From: Siderastrea siderea
Lineage: Eukaryota > Cnidaria > Anthozoa > Scleractinia > Rhizangiidae
Assembly: GCA_964030785.1 (NCBI GenBank)
Contig: OZ034970.1
Coordinates: 40,790,377-40,854,376 of the forward strand
Length of the DNA stretch: 64,000 nt
Direction of reading: 5' to 3'
Part shown: positions 24,299-36,251 of the stretch, one piece after another
Position numbering within the stretch: the stretch's first letter is position 1
Layout: the number at the start of each line of letters is the position of its first letter
Position numbers and translations under genes: made by a program
The notes under the pieces: generated by a model
Told to the model about the DNA's origin: nothing
The model's database searches: none
The model's input: the letters and a program-made list of their open reading frames with translations, nothing else

Positions 24299-25411
24299 AT
24301 GGCGTTCCTGATGATGATCGCTTTGTTGTCCATTACTCGAGCCTCAGTGAGCAACAAAACCAGCTGTGACACAATGACAAACAATGTCACGTGCTCTCAG
24401 AGTGGCTGCGTGCTACCACCCTGCTCGATCCTGTGCGGTCTGACGTCAACGTATAACCGTTGTGAGCAGGAATGTCGAGGCTTCCATTGCGACTCCTTAC
24501 TTTGCAGTTCGTCTGTAAAAAGCTGCCTGCAGAAATGCCCTGGCAGCTGCAAATCCTTAAAGTGTGATGCCAGTCATTGCTTCCAGAGCTGCGAAGATGG
24601 CTACTGTGACATCATGACTTGTCCCAAGAATACCACCAACTGCGAGCAGTCTTCAGGGAAAGAAATGATTTGCGATTCGGAAACATGCACGCAGGGATGC
24701 CCCGAAGCATTTTGCAACATGACCTGCTCGTCGACTGTAAAGCAATGCAACCAGACTTGTGCTGGTGGATCCTGCGTCTTAAAGGCCGATTCCGAAAGAT
24801 GCACACAAGATTGCCCCGGGTATCTGTGCAATATGACTTGCTCGTCGACTGTAAAGCAATGCGACCAGACTTGTGCTGGTGGATTCTGCGTCTTAAAGGC
24901 CGATTCCGAAAGAGGCACACAAGATTGCGCTGGGGGAGAGTGCAATATGTCTTGCTCGTCGACTGTAAAGCAATGCGACCAGACTTGTGCTGGTGGATTC
25001 TGCGTCTTAAAGGCCGATTCCGAAAGATGCACACAAGATTGCCCCGGGTATTTGTGCAATATGACTTGTTCACCAAGTGTAAAGGAATGCAGCCAAGACT
25101 GTGCTGGAGGGTGCACCACCATGATCTGTGATTCCGAGAAATGCTTACAGAATTGCCCCGGGGGAAATTGTAAAATGATCTGTACGTCAAGTGTGCAGGA
25201 ATGCAACCAGGTTTGTGCTACTGGTGGTTGTACCGTCCAATGTGATGCGGAAAAGTGCTCGCTGCATTGCCCATGGGGTGCATGCAAACAAATTAAGTTT
25301 ATGACTTCAAATACTACGAGCACTACTGCTCCAAGTCCTATATGCACTAACGCCTTTCTTCGACCCTCAGTTCTTTTGAATTTGATGTTTGCGATAGTTC
25401 TGTCTTGGTAA
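24299..25411 (+). CDS. Cysteine-repeat, probably GPI-anchored surface protein, copy C (intact)
   Basis: A single coding exon of 370 residues. A splice acceptor (TTCTCTCCGGCAG, AG at 24270-24271) just upstream implies a 5' leader intron; the same layout is seen in copies B and D, supporting this ATG. Residues 1-16 form a hydrophobic secretion signal. Residues from about 22 to 330 are a continuous ladder of modules with spacing C-x6-C-x3-C-x4-C, alternating between 'CSSTVKQC' and 'DSExC' types, with numerous N-x-S/T sites (NKT, NVT, NTT, NMT, NQT, NMS). A short Thr/Ser stem precedes the hydrophobic end SVLLNLMFAIVLSW without a cytoplasmic tail, as in GPI-anchor signals. Predicted location is the outer cell surface or extracellular matrix. 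No enzyme motif is visible and I do not recognise the family; minicollagen and EGF spacings do not fit. Polyadenylation could use ATTAAA (25555) or AATAAA (25627). Confidence 0.9.
   Translation: MAFLMMIALLSITRASVSNKTSCDTMTNNVTCSQSGCVLPPCSILCGLTSTYNRCEQECRGFHCDSLLCSSSVKSCLQKCPGSCKSLKCDASHCFQSCEDGYCDIMTCPKNTTNCEQSSGKEMICDSETCTQGCPEAFCNMTCSSTVKQCNQTCAGGSCVLKADSERCTQDCPGYLCNMTCSSTVKQCDQTCAGGFCVLKADSERGTQDCAGGECNMSCSSTVKQCDQTCAGGFCVLKADSERCTQDCPGYLCNMTCSPSVKECSQDCAGGCTTMICDSEKCLQNCPGGNCKMICTSSVQECNQVCATGGCTVQCDAEKCSLHCPWGACKQIKFMTSNTTSTTAPSPICTNAFLRPSVLLNLMFAIVLSW
24713..25168 (+). repeat. Four 114-bp in-frame repeats inside copy C
   Basis: Copies begin at 24713, 24827, 24941 and 25055, exactly 114 bp (38 codons, two cysteine modules) apart. 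The first three are nearly identical and the fourth diverges after about 30 bases. In the segment before copy 3, the Cys of 'ERCTQDC' is Gly (aga-ggc), removing one member of a presumed disulfide pair. Confidence 0.95.
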
Positions 25412-25554
25412 ATCAATTCCAGGACACCCTCGGGCGCGTGGAGCGCGGACCTGTATGAGTCACAAGACGACAACTGGAAGCTCTCTAAAGCCTCTTACTT
25501 TCGAGGGGTCGTAAAAATTAGGTAGTAAATTTTTGCGATTGACTTTGCCGCTTT

Positions 25555-25632
25555 ATTAAATGGGACACAGGCAAAACATATCAAGATAGCGAGCTTTGAG
25601 TCCTACTGTCAAGAAATGGGTGGGTTAATAAA
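25555..25632 (+). promoter_or_regulatory. Candidate polyadenylation signals for copy C
   Basis: ATTAAA at 25555-25560 and AATAAA at 25627-25632 are 144 and 216 bp past the stop codon. No transcript data are available to choose between them. Confidence 0.35.
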
Positions 25633-25734
25633 ATTGAGCAATTGAAAAAAATGAAGCCTAGTATGGAATTAATGAAGATTTAACGTTAAAATTTAAAGTT
25701 CAATAGCAATAGATGAGTAACAAAACAGTCCACT

Positions 25735-25851
25735 ATTTCTCAAAGGAATTCCTCAATTCCTTGATTCGCTCTGACGAAGGGCTAACGCTCGAAACGTAAG
25801 CTTTCAATCTCTTTACGGTGGCCAATCTACCTCATCAACTCATTTGATCAA

Positions 25852-25885
<34 letters not shown>

Positions 25886-25895
25886 TTAACCGCCT
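25735..25895 (+). mobile_element. Penelope-like 3' end relic
   Basis: Contains 'ctctgacgaagggctaacgc' followed by 'tcgaaacgtaagc' (25769-25801) and then 'cccaccgacgcagcaccaca'. This combination is recalled from the 3' ends of Penelope-like elements in marine animals. The CTGANGA...GAAAC arrangement resembles a hammerhead ribozyme core, though helix II pairing is imperfect. No coding part is present. Confidence 0.55.
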
Positions 25896-25899
25896 TGTT

Positions 25900-27300
25900 T
25901 GTTTATTACCCAAAGGGCTCTCTTTTTTACCCCTTTGTTTATTATTTCTTAAAGGGACACTATAATCGATTGTTTTAGTATTCCTGTGAAAAGTTTAAAA
26001 GGACATTTGTATAAACTAATGTCAGTTCTGTTGAAAGTGGCTATTCTAGTGCACAAAATCATTAATAAGTGTCTTTAGTTTTGAATGGTCGGGATGAAAA
26101 TGGTTTCCACATTCCAAAAAGTCGGGCCGACATTTTCAAGTTATTCCTATTTGTCTACAGCAAAAACTGATTGCCTACGGATGAATTCATCTTATTTTGA
26201 CCCTCCCCCCCCCCAAAAAAAAAACATTTTTGGTGTTATCGTTTTTGTTTTTGTTTTGTTTTTCTTTTGAGGTAGCAAAGCTGTAAAAAACCCTCCCAAT
26301 TTTGTAATTTTAACCCTCGATCCTGCTCGCACTTTTGGTACCTTGATACCAAGTTGACCGAATAATGGATGGACCCTCGATCGGAACTACAAGGGGAGCA
26401 GAATGCCCCCACCCCCATAAGGTTTTTCGTGAATGTTTCCAAGGCGATATTTCATCTACATCTACCGTTTACAGTAGCTGCACGCATATCCCTTGGTGGT
26501 CAAGTCATTTTTGAATAAAAATGCGTGTTTTTCAGCGTCTAGTTATGTCATATTCTACACGTCTAGCATCAAAGTTTCAATTTCCAACGTTTTTGACCTC
26601 ATAGGCCCCCAGCAGCGCTACACTTGATAAGATAAACCTCTTGTACAAAAAATCACAGGCTTTCTACTAAAGGTAGAAACGTTTCGAAACATTGTAACAC
26701 AGCAAAACGCAAGGGGGTCCATTACCCCACCCCTTGTACTACGGCAGGGGTGTGACTTTGCTTGTACGTCTGAGAGTTAAAGTGATTCCCTTCAATTGTA
26801 TTGCGCATACTTTCTGCGCATCATTTTTTGCGTGATTACCGCGCGCACAAGTGCGCGCACCTTCGGAACTTGATAGGTTTTCTATGAACTGCTGAGCAGT
26901 TCAGAGAAATAACAGGTCGTTTTCTCCTAAACGAACTCGGTGACCCCCAATTTTTAATACATAAATTGAACTGGCACACGGTCAAGTACAATATATTGCG
27001 ATTTTAAGAAAAGTTCAAAAATTCTGCTTCGAGATATTTTTATATAAATGCCGAAAAGAACACGTCTTCAGGTACAGCAAGGTATGTACGCACGCGGCAA
27101 ATTCTTTACTTTTTTTCATATCCTTAATCGCAGTTCAACTAAAATAGTGTACAATGCAAGATAAATGTCTACATTGTTGAACTGCTCCAATATTTCAATA
27201 CAAGCAATGACTTTTTAAAGCAATTATAGTTCTCATTTTTGACCCCCCCCTAGGGTCTCTCAGGCAAACCTCGCTATCAATGGCTATCCATGTTGTGCCA
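25900..27300. other. Intergenic, no gene seen
   Basis: C-run/A-run patch at 26202-26223, then AT-rich sequence with scattered G-rich bits. No coding or splice support. Confidence 0.45.
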
Positions 27301-27312
27301 AAACAAGCTCGG

Positions 27313-27800
27313 TGAACCCTATTTAGCCTGAGGGGAGGCACATTGTGCCCGCGCTGACTTTAACGAACCATAACTTTTAAACAGCTAGCCGAATAATCAC
27401 CAAATCTCGTGACGTTTCCTAAAATTTATCAGAGAAAAATTTCCTGTGCCAATGACGTGTCTATGATGATTGACGTTTCCATAGCAACCGCCTTCTCGGG
27501 AGTGTATTTTGACTATTTTCTGTCGTTTTTTAGTCTTTTTTCAGTTTTTTACCCTTCGTTTGTGCTTATTTTGATTAAGTATGTTTGCTAGAACAAATTC
27601 ATATATTTTTCGATGTCGTCATTGTCAACTTATGACTGCAGGCTCGGGATCCAAGATGACGGCCTCAAATTCAAAATGGCGGGTTTGTGACGTTATTATG
27701 ACGTCATGACACGTCACAATTGACACATCATAATACCAATCTGTTAAGCTAATGACGTACTAAAAACGTGCCAAGTTTTATCACAAGAGCGTTAATACTA
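27313..27800 (-). mobile_element. piggyBac-like non-autonomous element, diverged inverted copy
   Basis: Begins TGAACCCTATTTAGCCTG, one base from the TTAACCCTATT ends at 37800 and 38987. Inner landmarks ('caaattcaaaatggcgggtt', 'gacgttattatgacgtcatg') match the 37.9-39.5 kb copies in reverse complement. The distal end stops at an (AAT)n run (about 27802-27835), so it is probably truncated. Confidence 0.7.
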
Positions 27801-27902
27801 TTAATAATAATAATAATAATAATAATTATAATGTATCCTGTTCCATTAAAAAAATACGTTAGCTTTTTTAAAAAAAAGCTCAAGGCGGCGTGGAATAAAG
27901 GC

Positions 27903-29054
27903 TTTTATTAAAAACTGGACTAGGTATATTGGACTTATAGCATTTTGATTGGCTGAACAGAGCCAGGCTATCAGCCCATATACCTGCTCCGATCAAATAC
28001 GGTCAACGAACACTCACCAACAAAGTGAGCTGAAAGCTTTTTTCCTCGCGAGCAACACGGGGAGAGAAACTGATGAGAAAAATCACTTGGCTGCGAATTT
28101 GAATAAAGCAGAAATTGCAACAGCGTCACTAAGGCACAAATCAAAATTGTTCCATAGTGCTTGATTTCTTAAGTCAGCAAGAAACTGTGCAGAAATAGAA
28201 ATATAAGCATTAAGCGTTGTGTTTACAATTAATTTCTTTCATTCCCTGCTAGCATCGATCGTCACGTCGATTATTAAAACTGAACAAACGGTAGGTTTTA
28301 TCAAGAAGGCTTTCCACTTCAAAATATCAAGACACAAAACGTGAAAGACACAGTGAAATGGGGAAAAATCATTTAAAGAAAACCATCAACACATTCATGG
28401 CGGGTCGGTACGAAAATCATGAAGCAATCTAAACAAGTACTAAACAAACTACCAAGAACGAAGGAGGGGTGAATTTTTTTTCGGCTATAACACGCAAAAT
28501 TGATACTTGTCTACCTGCACTCGTTGTAGGGTAGCTTTGTTCCAACAGGTCCAAATGTTTAAATAGAAATCGGATGCCATGTAAACGGAGTTGAATCGCT
28601 GTCCCAGTTGTTTGAGTGTTGTTTTTACCATTCCGTCCGCAACCTCTAAACCGAGAACAACTGCGTTTTGTGATTTACGTTTAACAAACTATGATGGTGA
28701 ATTCTAATATTCCTTGCTACAATGATCTTACTTCTCAGCTGCTTAGAAATTACTTCTTCAAGTTCAAATTAGTTCTGTCTTCAGTTCGATCAAACACGCA
28801 CATGATGGCTCCGTTGTGCGAACGGATTACAAACTTGCTCTTTTTCAACTCCAGCAGCTAATATGATGAAATCATATCATTCATTCATTCATTCAGCTTT
28901 GCAATGAAACGCTGCAACACTTCGCAAGATTTTGGCGCCTTTTTCGTTCCGTTATGTGATCGATTCTTGTTCCCCTTTTCTCTCTCTTTTATCCCTTTTC
29001 TCATTTTTTGCCTTTCTTTCTTGATTTTAAATGGTGGCTAAGTTTTTAATAAAA
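27903..29054 (+). mobile_element. Copy 2 of the TTTTATTAAAAACT-ended element
   Basis: Ends TTTTATTAAAAACT (27903-27916) and AGTTTTTAATAAAA (29041-29054). The interior follows copy 1 (3140-4414) throughout with small indels, and it is likewise followed by the palindrome. Confidence 0.8.
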
Positions 29055-29897
29055 CAATTATTCTACTCGGGCTTGTTGGATATCAAATGATTATAACCAA
29101 CTCGGCGCTAAGCGCCTCGTTGGTTATCTATTTAACAATTATCCTGCGAAATCGCGCTGAACATCACCTGATACTTAGCCGACGAGGCCGTAGGCCGAGT
29201 TGGCTAAATCAGGGGATATTCCTCAAGATTAAGCAGGATAATTGTTTTATTATTCAACAAATTCTGGTCGACTACCATTTTCAGAACGAGAAAAACTATG
29301 GTTCTATGATGAAAACGCTAAAAGCTAGCAACACATAAGCTTAATAAACATCAAAACAAAATTTCAAGAAATCGCAGTTTACTACCGTTCACTTAAAAAG
29401 TTTGGAACTGACAAGACAAAGTAAAAAAATATTGCTACCTTACCGAGAACAAGTCCTCTTCCTGTGAATTAAGCTTAAAATCTTTTCAAGTTTACAACTT
29501 TCCGTGAGCAGGTGAGCTGCTTCGTTCGCAATAGCATTTTCTTGGTTGAGTTCTTACAAGGAAAATTCCAAATCAACCTCTGGATATCTCTGTAAGCTGA
29601 AGCAAATACTTTTTGACTTTTTGAGAGAATTTAATCGTGGAAAGTTTCTTCCTGGGAGTTAAAACTTCCGGAGAATACTGCTCAAACTGCCTCGCTTTTC
29701 AAAATGGCCGCCAGACAAGCCGTGAAAGAAAATCTGCAGTGCACTCCCAAATATGGTCATTTACGTATATCGCAGAATATCTGTCGTGTACGGATGACAG
29801 ATATTGAGGGCTTTCTTACCATATATGGGCACAGTAACAATTTGTTGAATAATAACATTCGATATCCAGCGAGGCCGAGTAGAATAATTGTTAAATA
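29053..29897. repeat. Palindrome split by a second palindromic element
   Basis: The left arm and centre (29053-29131, to 'ggttatctat') and the right arm ('cattcgatatccagcg' to 'taattgttaaata', about 29853-29897) of the 116-bp palindrome are separated by about 720 bp. That insert opens with its own palindrome (29143-29255; arms start AACAATTATCCTGC; centre 'gaggccgtaggccgag'). Unsplit copies at 4413 and 24059 show the original junction. Confidence 0.85.
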
Positions 29898-29899
29898 CA

Positions 29900-30690
29900 C
29901 ATAATTGGTCACATGACCTAAAAACACTATTGATATTCAGTGTCTTTTCGGTAAAACTGAACGAAAGAAAACAGTATGGATTATACGGTCAAATACTGTT
30001 ATCACTGTCGTCTTGGGTTATTTGCTATAAAAGACTATCAAGTCTATTATTTGTCGTTTTAAAGGAAAATGCAATTACGGAATAGATAATAGTTGCTTTA
30101 TGTAAGCACGAGTAAGCACGAGCAGGTCAAATACATGTCCAGCACCATTATTCAGACGCGCGTCCTAGGAATCTCGATCGAGTGGCGTTGACTCCCTTGC
30201 ATGGGAAACTTGGGTTTTTCATTGGTGCGTTCTGAGAAAGCGAAACGGAAGCTACGGGACTTACCAAGCCTCACACAGGGTCCTTCCTTTCTTAAGTACG
30301 GTGGGGCGGCGTGAACCCTGGGAAAATGAGACCCATATGTCACCGACATAAGCCGAAGGGGTACAATTTGGTAGTTATTTATCAAGTTAGTTGTCAACCC
30401 TTGAGTTAAAATTTCCCATGTGCATCTTTTGCTGTTGATACGTTTCTTGATTCTGACTATTTACGCTGCCTTTTTCTTTCAAAATAAACCCTTTTGACTC
30501 CAGTGACTATCTTGAAAAAAGGTAGATGCTTGTAGTGAAACACACTTCAGATGTCAAGCAATAACTTAACCTTTCAGAGCATTACCATTCTTGTGCAATC
30601 TTAGAAACCTTCACTTACCTACGCTTTGGTGCTTTGCTTCAGGATTAAAAAGCCACTTCTTCTCTGATGATTTCATCCACCTTAAACATT
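29900..30690. other. Intergenic, no gene seen
   Basis: No coding support. Contains the tandem phrase 'taagcacgag' twice near 30100-30121. Confidence 0.45.
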
Positions 30691-30699
30691 ATTCCACTT

Positions 30700-30850
30700 T
30701 GAAGGAACAAAAATCCCGAGTTCCCAACGGGAATCAAACCCATGACCAGTTCCAGATACCGGTTGGAACACTCTGCCAATGAGCTATGGAAGACTCGTGA
30801 TGGGCGAGGTCATACAAATTGGGGTTATGTGCCATAGGACCCGCATCAGG
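30700..30850 (-). mobile_element. tRNA-derived SINE
   Basis: On the - strand the order is A box TAGCTCATTGGCAGAG (30786-30771), then B box GGTTTGATTCC (30740-30730), with tRNA-like spacing but mismatched stems, so it is a SINE head rather than a functional tRNA. Confidence 0.65.
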
Positions 30851-30939
30851 AAGGTTCCAACTTTGCTGTAAGCACAAACCACTCGCATCGCGCAGGCACT
30901 TTATGGTACCGTACGTGCGAGCCAGGAATGGAGACATTA

Positions 30940-31020
30940 AGGTGATTCTAACTTTCGAGTCTGTGGATGAAATCCTATGGCGTGACCATTCAAATGAAAC
31001 CTCTTCAGCAGTACTTTCAC
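30940..31020. repeat. Single unit of the 1-240 satellite
   Basis: Contains 'tctaactttcgagtctgtgg', 'gtgaccattcaaatgaaacc' and 'agcagtactttc', matching units at 1-240 and 5290-5690. Confidence 0.8.
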
Positions 31021-31074
31021 ATTATATTATTTATTTTTTAGTATTACCATTTATATTTTATTATTTATTTTAGG

Positions 31075-34054
31075 ATTTGGCTTGAATTTTGATTTTAGGC
31101 ACTCTTGGGAGTGAAAGGGTTAACAAATAGATAATAAAGAAGAGAAGATCTTGACATTTATTTATTCAATTATTATCTATTTGTATATCTGTTTCACCTT
31201 ATGCGGCCTCTTTGTTGGGGAATATTGAAGGAAACCAAGAATAAACAAACAAAATGGTCTGTTTACTGCTCCTCAGGACATTCGTCGCGCAGAATTTCCG
31301 GTCACATCCGGGAATGGTTAGAAGCGCATTTAAGTCATGCGGTGGTCTTTAAAACATGGCAGAATTATAGAATTTGAACAACTTTCAGTGGATCTTGTTG
31401 ATACAATTTCGTAACGACTTCTAAATGAGTATCACCTAAATAGAAATGACGAGAAACATCATATTCCAGATCTTACGTCAGATTAACGACAGATAATCGG
31501 ATGGCACTGTTTTTTTCCCGCTAAAAATCAGCTTCAAAATTACCATTTTGGTATGGAGAAGACCGCTTCGAGGGCTTTCATGAAATGATTGGGGCCAAAA
31601 GTAGCGACGAATGCAAAGGGTACCAGTGGAAAAGTTGACATCTTTCTTACGCTTTCAAAACCATGACAGTGAAGGAATCTTATAAAACCACCTCCCGGAC
31701 GGGATTTTTGTTGTTGACCGCACTGGACTGGGAATTCCACGTGACGTCAACAACGTAAACAGTCTCAGATTGTCGGGTCAGTGATGTCTTCCTTTTATTA
31801 CTTAATAAGGCTCTACAGTACACACGTTTGCCTTTACTCCGCTTTAAATGGGATCTTCCGTTTATCCTGATTTCATTGTTGATTTGTAAAATGTCTAAAA
31901 GACCTATAATACAGTATTTACACAAGAGGGAAAACAAGTCTTAATACAGACGTCCACACGAAGTGATACATTGTCCACTTTCGCATCCCTGCAGCCCAAA
32001 GGGGGCTACGGACTCCGGAAATGCCTAGTATCATTAACATTATAACCTAACTTCGAAGATAGTGAATTAAACAAAAGTTGCATCATAATGCGTACTAAGC
32101 CTCAGGACTCCAGACGGGAATGTTACACGACTCTCTTCTTTGAAGCCTAAAGGTACCAGAATCTCTAATTTCATTGGGGCTTGTTAACAAGTGGCTCTAT
32201 TACTTTCCGGGCTAGCGTCTTTTTTTCTGTTCGTTTCTTCTCTTTTGTTTGTCTATTTGTTTGGTTGTTTGTTTGCTTGTGTGTGTGTGTTTGTTTGTTT
32301 GTTTGTTTGTTTGTTTTTAGCTAATCAGGTAAGGCGTTTTAGAGGTGCGTGGAGCTTGTCTGCATCGAGGCCTCTTTCACGCTCGAGTGAAGACTGGAGA
32401 GAGGGAAAGTTAGGAGCGCGGGAAACGCTGGGAAATGAGAGAGGTTACACACAAAAAAAGTAGCAGTGCACTTCCCAGGTGCACATTAGAGCACGTCCTC
32501 GGCGCAGCAAAGAAACAGATGAAAAGAGATCTAGTAACGGTAAGAAAAACGTTTATTACGCTCTCAATTATCTTGTAAAGCAACGAGACCACAGCATTCA
32601 TGTTATTTGGTTTGTGTTCTGTTACTCTGATTGATTTATATAACAATAGAACGGAGGACAGCTAATAAAAGTAATAAATGGTGGTCATTTGAGTCGTAGC
32701 TCGAGACGCTTCGACTTCTTGCTGTTCGCGTGATGAAGACTGCCAGAATAAGTAGTGGAAACCAGTAGTGATCTACATTTCAATCTACTACATCCTGCGA
32801 CAACGTGATTATTTTCCGTACCACTACGGCATTTGCTAACTAGAACATTCAGTTTTTTTTTTGTCTCCATTTAGTTCAAACGATATCGGATATCGGGCCG
32901 TTGTTTTGCAAACAAATTTTAGATACTGAAATTTGTCACGCAGTTAAAAAGGAAGACCTTGACACCATAAATAGTCTGTGCTGTCCGGCACGTCGCACGT
33001 GGTGACACCGAAATATTTAAGTGTCCATGTCACGCATGTAAAATTGTATGGTTGCCAAAACGGCCTTCTATTGCAATATCGATATTGCCTCTGTGAGGCC
33101 GAGTGGGGCGGGGGGGGGGGGGGGGTATTCTGTTAGATGTTCGGTGGGGAGTGCAACTGGGACGCTGAAACCCCTACCTGAACACCGGCACATACCCATA
33201 CAGCTTTAACTATAGCAGTACCACCCCCGGGGCTTTGAAGTGCTCTACATTTGCGAGTCTCGATCAACAGGAACTATTTAATGTTACTTCGAATGCGCTG
33301 TTTTGTATACCTGAGGTCTGGCAGGATTTTATTCGCGTTGTAGTCCTCCGTTTACTTAGCCGTGGTACAAATTTCCACAGCAACAAAAACATCAGAAATT
33401 TAATATAAACAAGACGGACTCGTCAACTCGTGGCCTCAACGAACCTGCGAAGCTGCTGCGAAGCAGAAACACTTTGCAAATAACTTGTTATTAGAAGTAA
33501 AAAATCGGAAAAACCGTAATCTCCGACCGATTACCCGCATGAAAACCTTCTCACTCCCGCAAGTATCGATCAAAGGTGTTTCAAGATATTTCGTGGAATT
33601 GACGTTACTCCCTGATTAAAAATAAAACAGTGAAAGAAACAATATTTCAAGCCCAAGTTTATAACGGTAGTGAAAGAGACTAGAGTAAAATAGTATAAGT
33701 TACCTCATATCGGAATGTAACGCAACGCTCAAAACATCTCGAACCGAACGCAAGATCAACACAACAAATATGTGACAAAGCTTGAAAGCTTGATAAATTT
33801 TATTTAGGTGTAGGGTTTTGTTTTTGTTTAAGAAGTAAACAGGCGTATGAACCTGAAAAGGTAGGCGGAAATTAAATGTTGAAATTCGTGATCATGTTTA
33901 AAAAACATTTCAAAGATTATTAGCGGCGCAGTTATTTTTGTCCGCAAAGACGGGCGTTGAAACTTTATTTTCATTTTTTAGCCAACGACGTCATAGGCTA
34001 AATGCTGTAGCCTATACTGGTTGCTGGAATCGCCGCATTGCCACCTGTTATTTC
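31075..34054. other. Intergenic with dispersed repeats
   Basis: No gene seen. (TTTG)n lies at about 32285-32317. A segment at about 32360-32490 ('aggcctctttcacgctcgag', 'gggaaacgctggga') recurs at about 58070-58170. A G-run starting near 33108 and a 'ccacccccggggc' at about 33221-33233 bracket a possible small G-run-ended element without confirmed target duplication. Confidence 0.45.
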
Positions 34055-34057
34055 TTA

Positions 34058-34958
34058 GGCCCCGTTTATGTGGCCTCGGGTACCCGAGACAACCCACCTC
34101 CCCCCCCCACCCCCCGAGTTACCCTGGGCGGGCTAATTTTTCACCCTTCACTTTGAAAAGTTCAACGAACCGTTTAAGTGAAGATCACCAACTCGTCTCG
34201 GGGAGGCGAGACAACTCGGGGGCGAGTTGTCTCACCTCGACAATTAAGGTAACCCTGGCAGGCGGGTCAACTTTATTTCATATAAACGCTTTGTATCACC
34301 TACCCGGGACGACTTTTTGCGTGCTAAGTATGGTCAACTTTATCTCGGTCAGCCGGGACAACTTCTTATCATATACACTTTTTTTTTATAAGAACCTTTT
34401 TTATAAGAACGTTGAGGCTGAAATTGACCCAGATTTTAAGAACATACTAAGAACGTACCCAAGGTGAGACTAAGAGATAAAACAGTAATTCAGTATTCAG
34501 TTCTGCATCCATTTTTGCCTCGAGCTAAAAACATATAGTAACAACATGATTTCTATCGAATCACATTTTCTTTTTTTTTATTACTGTAGAGCTTGGACTA
34601 TATTTTCTTTTCATTTTCAACTGTGGAAGAGTAATAAAGTGAATTTTGCTGAGAAGAAAAAAACAACAACAGCATGCATGTCAAAGTAATTTGACATGAT
34701 ACAGCGTACAAATGGACGTTTTAAGGTTTCCTGGCTCACGTTTATATCAGTTTTCTGAAATTCTATACCACGTAACGTAAGAACATGCTAAGAACATTTC
34801 AGGCTCAAAACGTGAAAAACAATAAGAACATTCAGTTTCGGTTCAGCTTCAGCCGCAAAATTAGACGTTCTTACAAAAAAAAAAGAGTGTAAACGCTCGG
34901 TAAAGTTGTCTTGTGGGGTAGGGTTATCTCGGGTACCCGAGACCATATAAATGAGGGC
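34058..34958. mobile_element. 901-bp inverted-repeat element, TTA duplication
   Basis: The left end GGCCCCGTTTATGTGGCCTC is mirrored by the right end (complement GCCCTCATTTATATGG), both leading to 'tcgggtacccgaga'. TTA lies on each side (34055-34057, 34959-34961). A 3-bp TTA/TAA duplication is typical of PIF/Harbinger. No transposase is present. Confidence 0.75.
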
Positions 34959-34964
34959 TTAAAG

Positions 34965-36215
34965 TTGAAAAATAATACCGTCTGAACGTTTGGCCATTAA
35001 AGCGAGTTTTTCGTTCAGCGTTGTTCGCAACTCGACTTTATAAGCAATCACCGCTTGAATATGACAAACATTCATAAAATCCTAAAACTATACTAGAAAC
35101 AAGTAAAGACTTTTAGCTTGCCCTGACTTATTTGGCCGGTCATTGCGACAAGATATTTAATCGCTATTAAAGCTATATGATTTGCGAGTACTAGATTAGC
35201 TATTTAGACATAAGCGAAGGAAAATGTGAGATAAAACTTTAAAATGGAACCAAAAATGAAACAAAAACAGCCAGTAATCGTCAATGTATTAGCCAGGTGC
35301 TGAACGTTAAGCAAAAGACTTGAAATGTCATTTTCTGCTTCTGATATTGTTTCCGAGCTTTGTAAAGGCAAATTTGTGTAAGCTAAATCGGGTTGATTTG
35401 TCCGGCGTTTTTAGCTGAAAATTAAAGGCGCGGAAAATTTTGGGAAATGGAATCCTATCCGCCGAAGTGCCGAGCTGCTATTTCGAAATTGCTTTCCGAA
35501 ATCGTCAGCTGACCTTGATTTACATTCTTAATGACACATTTGTCCCTGCAATTAAATCCGAATATATCAGACAATTTAGGTCTGCCGAACAGGCATAAAA
35601 TAAAAGTTCACTAGCAGCGATAAATTTTTGTTTCACGTCATGGCAACGGAGGCTCGGGTCTACGATCATTTCATGAGACGGTTAAAGACTTTTATAATGG
35701 GGCAGATAAGTGAGTCAAGTAACTGATTCATGGTTCTAGGGAAATGGTCAAAACTATTGTACTCAGACAGGACCCACCACTCTGCAAAGAGACAGGTGGT
35801 CTCTTTATGTACCCGCCCCCCCTCCTCCCACCTTTAAAGATGGTGTCTTCCTTGAATAGCCCCCACTCTATCAAGAGTATAAACTAAGAAAAAGATTCAA
35901 ACCTCCTTGTGCCATTTCTCCCGCAATGCAAGCTTCATGCACTTCTAATAGGAAAGTCTCAACTCAAATTTTAAGGCCAATAAATTTTGTCCATTTGGCT
36001 AATCAGACAGGTGGTATCTTGCATAGCCCCCCTACCCCCACACAAGGTGGGTCCTCATCGAGTACACTTGTGATGACCACTTCCCTAGTAGATAGAGTAG
36101 TTCTGAATGTCATTCCCTAATCGAAAAATACGTTTTGAAAGAGTTTAAAGTACTATGAACTGAAAGTTTCTTATCATAAGTACTACAGAAATTTTTAACC
36201 GATTATTTTCTCTTC
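34965..36215. other. Upstream region of copy D
   Basis: No gene seen. Two related C-rich phrases with 'gacaggtgg' (35797-35830 and 36006-36050) form a loose direct repeat. The stretch ends in the acceptor TTCTCTTCATTAG (AG at 36219-36220), followed by ATTTCTCAGTTG, the conserved leader of this family. Confidence 0.45.
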
Positions 36216-36251
36216 ATTAGATTTCTCAGTTGATGCTCTAGCTGGTAAAAA

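Noticed and set aside
24601..25473. 290-codon open frame on the - strand opposite copy C
   Set aside because: It is the mirror of cysteine codons (TGC/TGT read as GCA/ACA) in a repeat-rich gene. The + strand has the leader, acceptor, conserved modules and tail; the - strand frame has none of these and mirrors the 114-bp repeats.
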